The notes beneath the pieces are model-generated. The model ran no database searches. It saw only the letters and a list, made by a program, of their open reading frames with translations, and was not told the DNA's origin. 5,363 nucleotides of DNA. Source: UBA922 sp964571295 (GTDB taxonomy: Bacteria; Patescibacteriota; Patescibacteriia; Magasanikbacterales; UBA922). Shown here in pieces: positions 3,463-5,363 of the stretch (position 1 is the stretch's first letter; every line of letters begins with the position of its first letter). Made by a program: the position numbers and the translations under genes. The stretch lies in contig CAZNAO010000042.1 of assembly GCA_964571295.1 (NCBI GenBank), forward strand, positions 1 through 5,363, given 5' to 3'.

Positions 3463-4197
3463 ATGATTAAGTTTTCAGTACTTACCCTGTTTCCAAACAT
3501 TATTTCGTCATATTGTGATGAAACTATTCTTGGTCGTGCGCAGAAAAATAAATTGATTGACGTGCGTGCAATTTACATTCGTGATTTTACCCATGATAAA
3601 CATAAGACCGTTGACGATACGCCATATGGCGGAGGAGCGGGCATGCTCATGAAACCTGAACCTATTTATGAAGCGTTGGTCTCAATTGACGGACTTCCAT
3701 TCAAGAAGGCTCCAGGCATGACCAAATTGAAACGTCTCGCGACTGGAACAGTTTCAAAAAAGAAGAGAACGGTATTGCTTTCACCACGTGGACGACAATT
3801 CGATCAATCAGTTGCAGAATCATGGTCCCAGCTTGATGAATTGGTATTAATTTGCGGAAGATACGAAGGAGTGGATCAGCGCGTGGTAGATCATATGATT
3901 GATGAGGAAATTTCGGTAGGCCCCTATGTGCTTGCGGGTGGGGAATTGGGAGCCCTTACTATCATCGAAGCGGTATCGCGGTTGATCCCAGGAGTTCTTG
4001 GAAATGCTGAATCTCTGACTGATGAAACATTTAATGCAGTCGGAAAGTCGAAAGTCGAAAGTCGAAATCAAGATATTGAAGTTGAGTATCCGCAGTACAC
4101 CAAGCCCGTGGATTTTAAGGGTTGGAAAGTGCCTGATGTGCTCCTCAGTGGGGATCATAAAAAGATTGTTGAATGGAGAAGAAAGCAAAGTAAATAA
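3463..4197 (+). CDS. trmD: tRNA (guanine-N1-)-methyltransferase TrmD
   Basis: SPOUT-fold methyltransferase that uses S-adenosylmethionine to make m1G37 next to the anticodon, preventing +1 frameshifting; it acts as a cytosolic homodimer with a trefoil knot. Signatures in order: FSVLTLFPNII at the N-terminus, DDTPYGGGAGMLM (51-63), LLSPRGR (105-111), LICGRYEGVDQRV (129-141), EEISVGPYVLAGGE (148-161), SRLIPGVLGN with likely R173, the LTDETF segment with probable general base D187, EYPQYTKP (208-215) and VLLSGDHKKIVEWR (226-239). At 244 aa length is normal, although it has an insertion with many Lys/Gly residues around 78-102 and another at about 194-206 encoded by a heptanucleotide repeat. It lacks the longer C-terminal tail of some orthologues. 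A weak AGGA lies 12 nt before the ATG. It follows the recombinase by 104 bp, without its usual ribosomal neighbours (rpsP, rimM, rplS). Confidence 0.97.
   Translation: MIKFSVLTLFPNIISSYCDETILGRAQKNKLIDVRAIYIRDFTHDKHKTVDDTPYGGGAGMLMKPEPIYEALVSIDGLPFKKAPGMTKLKRLATGTVSKKKRTVLLSPRGRQFDQSVAESWSQLDELVLICGRYEGVDQRVVDHMIDEEISVGPYVLAGGELGALTIIEAVSRLIPGVLGNAESLTDETFNAVGKSKVESRNQDIEVEYPQYTKPVDFKGWKVPDVLLSGDHKKIVEWRRKQSK
4043..4070 (+). repeat. Heptanucleotide tandem repeat (GAAAGTC)3 inside trmD
   Basis: Three perfect units at 4043-4049, 4050-4056 and 4057-4063, followed by a degenerate GAAATCA. As 7 is not a multiple of 3, the units are read in three different frames and give GKSKVESRN. Three units total 21 nt and keep the frame; gain or loss of one would break TrmD. 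The insertion lies between the LTDETF and EYPQYT motifs, a flexible linker in the family. Confidence 0.9.
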
Positions 4198-4200
4198 AGA

Positions 4201-4230
4201 GTTGGCTGAGTTCACTAAGTTAGCTAAGTT
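4201..4230 (+). repeat. Degenerate 9-nt tandem repeat after trmD
   Basis: GTTGGCTGA, GTTCACTAA, GTTAGCTAA and then GTT lie end to end (4201-4230), starting 4 nt after the trmD stop. No hairpin or coding role is apparent. Confidence 0.6.
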
Positions 4231-4271
4231 GAAATACAAAGAAAAATATGATTAAATCCTTTGGCAGCTCG

Positions 4272-4290
4272 AGCACAAAGGAGGTGCTGC
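4272..4290 (+). promoter_or_regulatory. Strong Shine-Dalgarno held in a hairpin loop
   Basis: AGCAC (4272-4276) can pair with GTGCT (4284-4288), placing AAAGGAG, most of the SD, in the 7-nt loop. The ATG follows at 4291. The SD AAAGGAGGT and its CAC/GTG flanks closely match those of the gene at 1335. The hairpin may tune translation; this is inferred. Confidence 0.5.
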
Positions 4291-4416
4291 ATGGATTGGT
4301 TTCTTGGAATGCTGTTCTCTGTCCTTGGACAGATCATGGATTTTCTCGGGAGTTTGTTTCCTGAGGATGTCGAACAGGTGGTGTATCGGGGCCATCACTG
4401 CGCGTACAACCACTGA
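4291..4416 (+). CDS. Small hydrophobic protein, 41 aa, unknown
   Basis: I do not recognise this protein. It starts MDWFLGMLFSVLGQIMDFLG and continues SLFPEDVEQVVYRGHHCAYNH. The first 23 residues are rich in large hydrophobic residues at helix-like spacing, with D2, Q14 and D17 on another face, which fits an amphipathic or membrane-associated helix rather than a classic signal peptide with a basic N-terminus. The tail holds H35, H36, C37 and H41, which could bind a metal. It is likely expressed: near-perfect AAAGGAGGT SD 5 nt before the ATG, own stop, and an intrinsic terminator 20 nt later. It lies 93 nt after trmD and could be co-transcribed with it. Codons include many ending in G or C. A leader peptide is an alternative, but no downstream gene in the transcript needs one. 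Confidence 0.6.
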   Translation: MDWFLGMLFSVLGQIMDFLGSLFPEDVEQVVYRGHHCAYNH

Positions 4417-4435
4417 GTCCTCAGCTCAATCCATT

Positions 4436-4465
4436 CGACCCGGTCAGGCCGGGTCGTCTGTTTTT
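4436..4465 (+). terminator. Intrinsic terminator after trmD and the 41-aa ORF
   Basis: CGACCCGG (4436-4443) pairs perfectly with CCGGGTCG (4449-4456) around TCAGG, followed by TCTGTTTTT. The 8-bp GC-rich stem plus T-tract is standard. It insulates the trmD unit from the rRNA operon. Confidence 0.88.
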
Positions 4466-4543
4466 CATCAAAAAAGAGCTTAAAATCACCCTCTTTATCT
4501 CTATCTTTTAACTTTTTACTTTTGCCTTTTTACCTTGGTTTAG

Positions 4544-4565
4544 TTGTCCACAGCTCTGTGAATAG
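4544..4565. promoter_or_regulatory. Inverted pair of DnaA-box-like 9-mers upstream of the rRNA promoter
   Basis: TTGTCCACA (4544-4552) differs by one base from the DnaA box TTATCCACA. TGTGAATAG (4557-4565) is, on the other strand, CTATTCACA, 8/9 to TTWTNCACA. They face each other across GCTC, forming the palindrome CACAGCTCTGTG, and end 8 nt before the -35 element. This could be an operator for DnaA or another dimeric regulator. Confidence 0.4.
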
Positions 4566-4573
4566 GTATGTAC

Positions 4574-4602
4574 TTGACAGCTTATAGAGATTCTTATATT
4601 AT
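4574..4602 (+). promoter_or_regulatory. Strong rRNA operon promoter
   Basis: A perfect -35 TTGACA (4574-4579), a 17-nt spacer and -10 TATTAT (4597-4602, 5/6) make this the best promoter in the window. The region before it (about 4501-4540) has repeated T-tracts, like an UP element. Transcription should start near 4609 and run about 400 nt to 16S. Confidence 0.85.
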
Positions 4603-4608
4603 ATGCGA

Positions 4609-5015
4609 GCACTTACGATATTTATAACCTAACCTTTTCTCAAGTCTAAAGAGCCTTAACTAGGCGAGCTTGTCAAGCGACCGAGATACTAAGAAAAGAG
4701 CGACTATACTTGCTTTTGGATAATTTCATTATTCAAAGGCAACAGAGTTTCTCTTTTTTCTTTTACCAAAGAAAAAAGGCGTGTTCATTACAACTGAAGA
4801 TGTGAAACAACAATACAGCAAAAAATGATTAATACGGTGTTGTAACCCTACGGGGCACTGCAACAAGTTCACGTTATACACGTGGCAAAAACCGATTGAT
4901 CGTCTATTTTCTTAGAGCTAACTCGTATGTTTAATCTAACATATGAGAATCACTTGCTATTGAGTAGCAATTGATTACAATCAAACATTATTTTCTCTTC
5001 GGAGAAAATCTCAAT
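4609..5015 (+). other. Structured 5' leader of the rRNA operon (no gene seen)
   Basis: No convincing ORF or tRNA lies here. Visible hairpins: a junction-like fold with CTTTTCT (4634-4640) pairing AGAAAAG (4692-4698) around two small hairpins (4653-4665 and 4668-4678); an 11-bp stem CTTTTTTCTTT/AAAGAAAAAAG (4753-4778); CACGT/ACGTG (4870-4884); TTGCTA/TAGCAA (4954-4970); TTGAT/ATCAA (4971-4984); and an 8-bp stem with a cUUCGg tetraloop, ATTTTCTC/GAGAAAAT (4990-5009). The region probably contains the 5' half of the 16S processing stem and antitermination signals, but I could not identify a clear boxA. Its 3' partner is outside the window. Confidence 0.6.

Positions 5016-5363
<348 letters not shown>

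Noticed and set aside
3847..4255. Open frames overlapping the 3' half of trmD on both strands
   Set aside because: TrmD motifs run through the region; the other frames look like shadows without SD.
4753..4778. Intrinsic terminator in the rRNA leader
   Set aside because: The stem is almost all A/T and its 3' arm is followed by GCG rather than a T-tract; termination here would also prevent 16S synthesis.
4609..5015. tRNA gene or CRISPR array in the leader
   Set aside because: No cloverleaf with conserved TTCGA-type arm and no regularly spaced repeats were seen.

Overview
The window looks like a genome fragment from an uncultivated bacterium, probably of the Candidate Phyla Radiation (Patescibacteria, perhaps Parcubacteria-like). 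This rests on the divergent 5' end of the 16S rRNA (ACTGCCCAGACAC where most bacteria read ACGGTCCAGACTC), a TrmD with extra insertions, small compact genes, and a 100-N scaffold gap typical of a metagenome assembly. TGA acts as a stop in several genes, which argues against the UGA-recoded Gracilibacteria/SR1 lineages. The lineage call is an inference.

Layout: the 3' end of fusA (EF-G) enters from the left and converges, across a bidirectional terminator, on a minus-strand pair: a NUDIX hydrolase followed by a HAD-family 5'(3')-deoxyribonucleotidase, joined by a one-base TAATG overlap. Divergent promoters separate this pair from an unrecognised 114-aa plus-strand gene, which ends in two terminator-like hairpins. 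Next comes a possible 27-aa membrane peptide on the minus strand.

The most interesting part is about 1928-2513. A minus-strand three-helix membrane-protein ORF lies in a unit that looks like an integron gene cassette. It is bounded on both sides by the same 13-nt motif (TTTCATATAACGT). Right after the ORF is a 55-nt imperfect palindrome with the attC architecture: RYYYAAC at one end, GTT plus a near-consensus core at the other, and a 13-bp inner stem. The assembly breaks exactly in the second copy of the motif. On the other side of the gap, divergently oriented as intI is relative to cassettes, is a complete tyrosine recombinase. It resembles IntI/Xer and ends in LSPLDA but lacks the extra IntI-specific domain. 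Overlapping divergent promoter candidates, one for the recombinase and one pointing at the cassette, fill the space between gap and recombinase.

The right half returns to housekeeping functions. trmD carries an in-frame heptanucleotide tandem repeat. It is followed by a 41-aa small ORF with a very strong ribosome binding site and its own terminator. Then come a strong rRNA promoter (TTGACA-17-TATTAT) preceded by inverted DnaA-box-like sequences, a structured leader of about 400 nt, and the first ~348 nt of 16S rRNA, which runs off the right edge.
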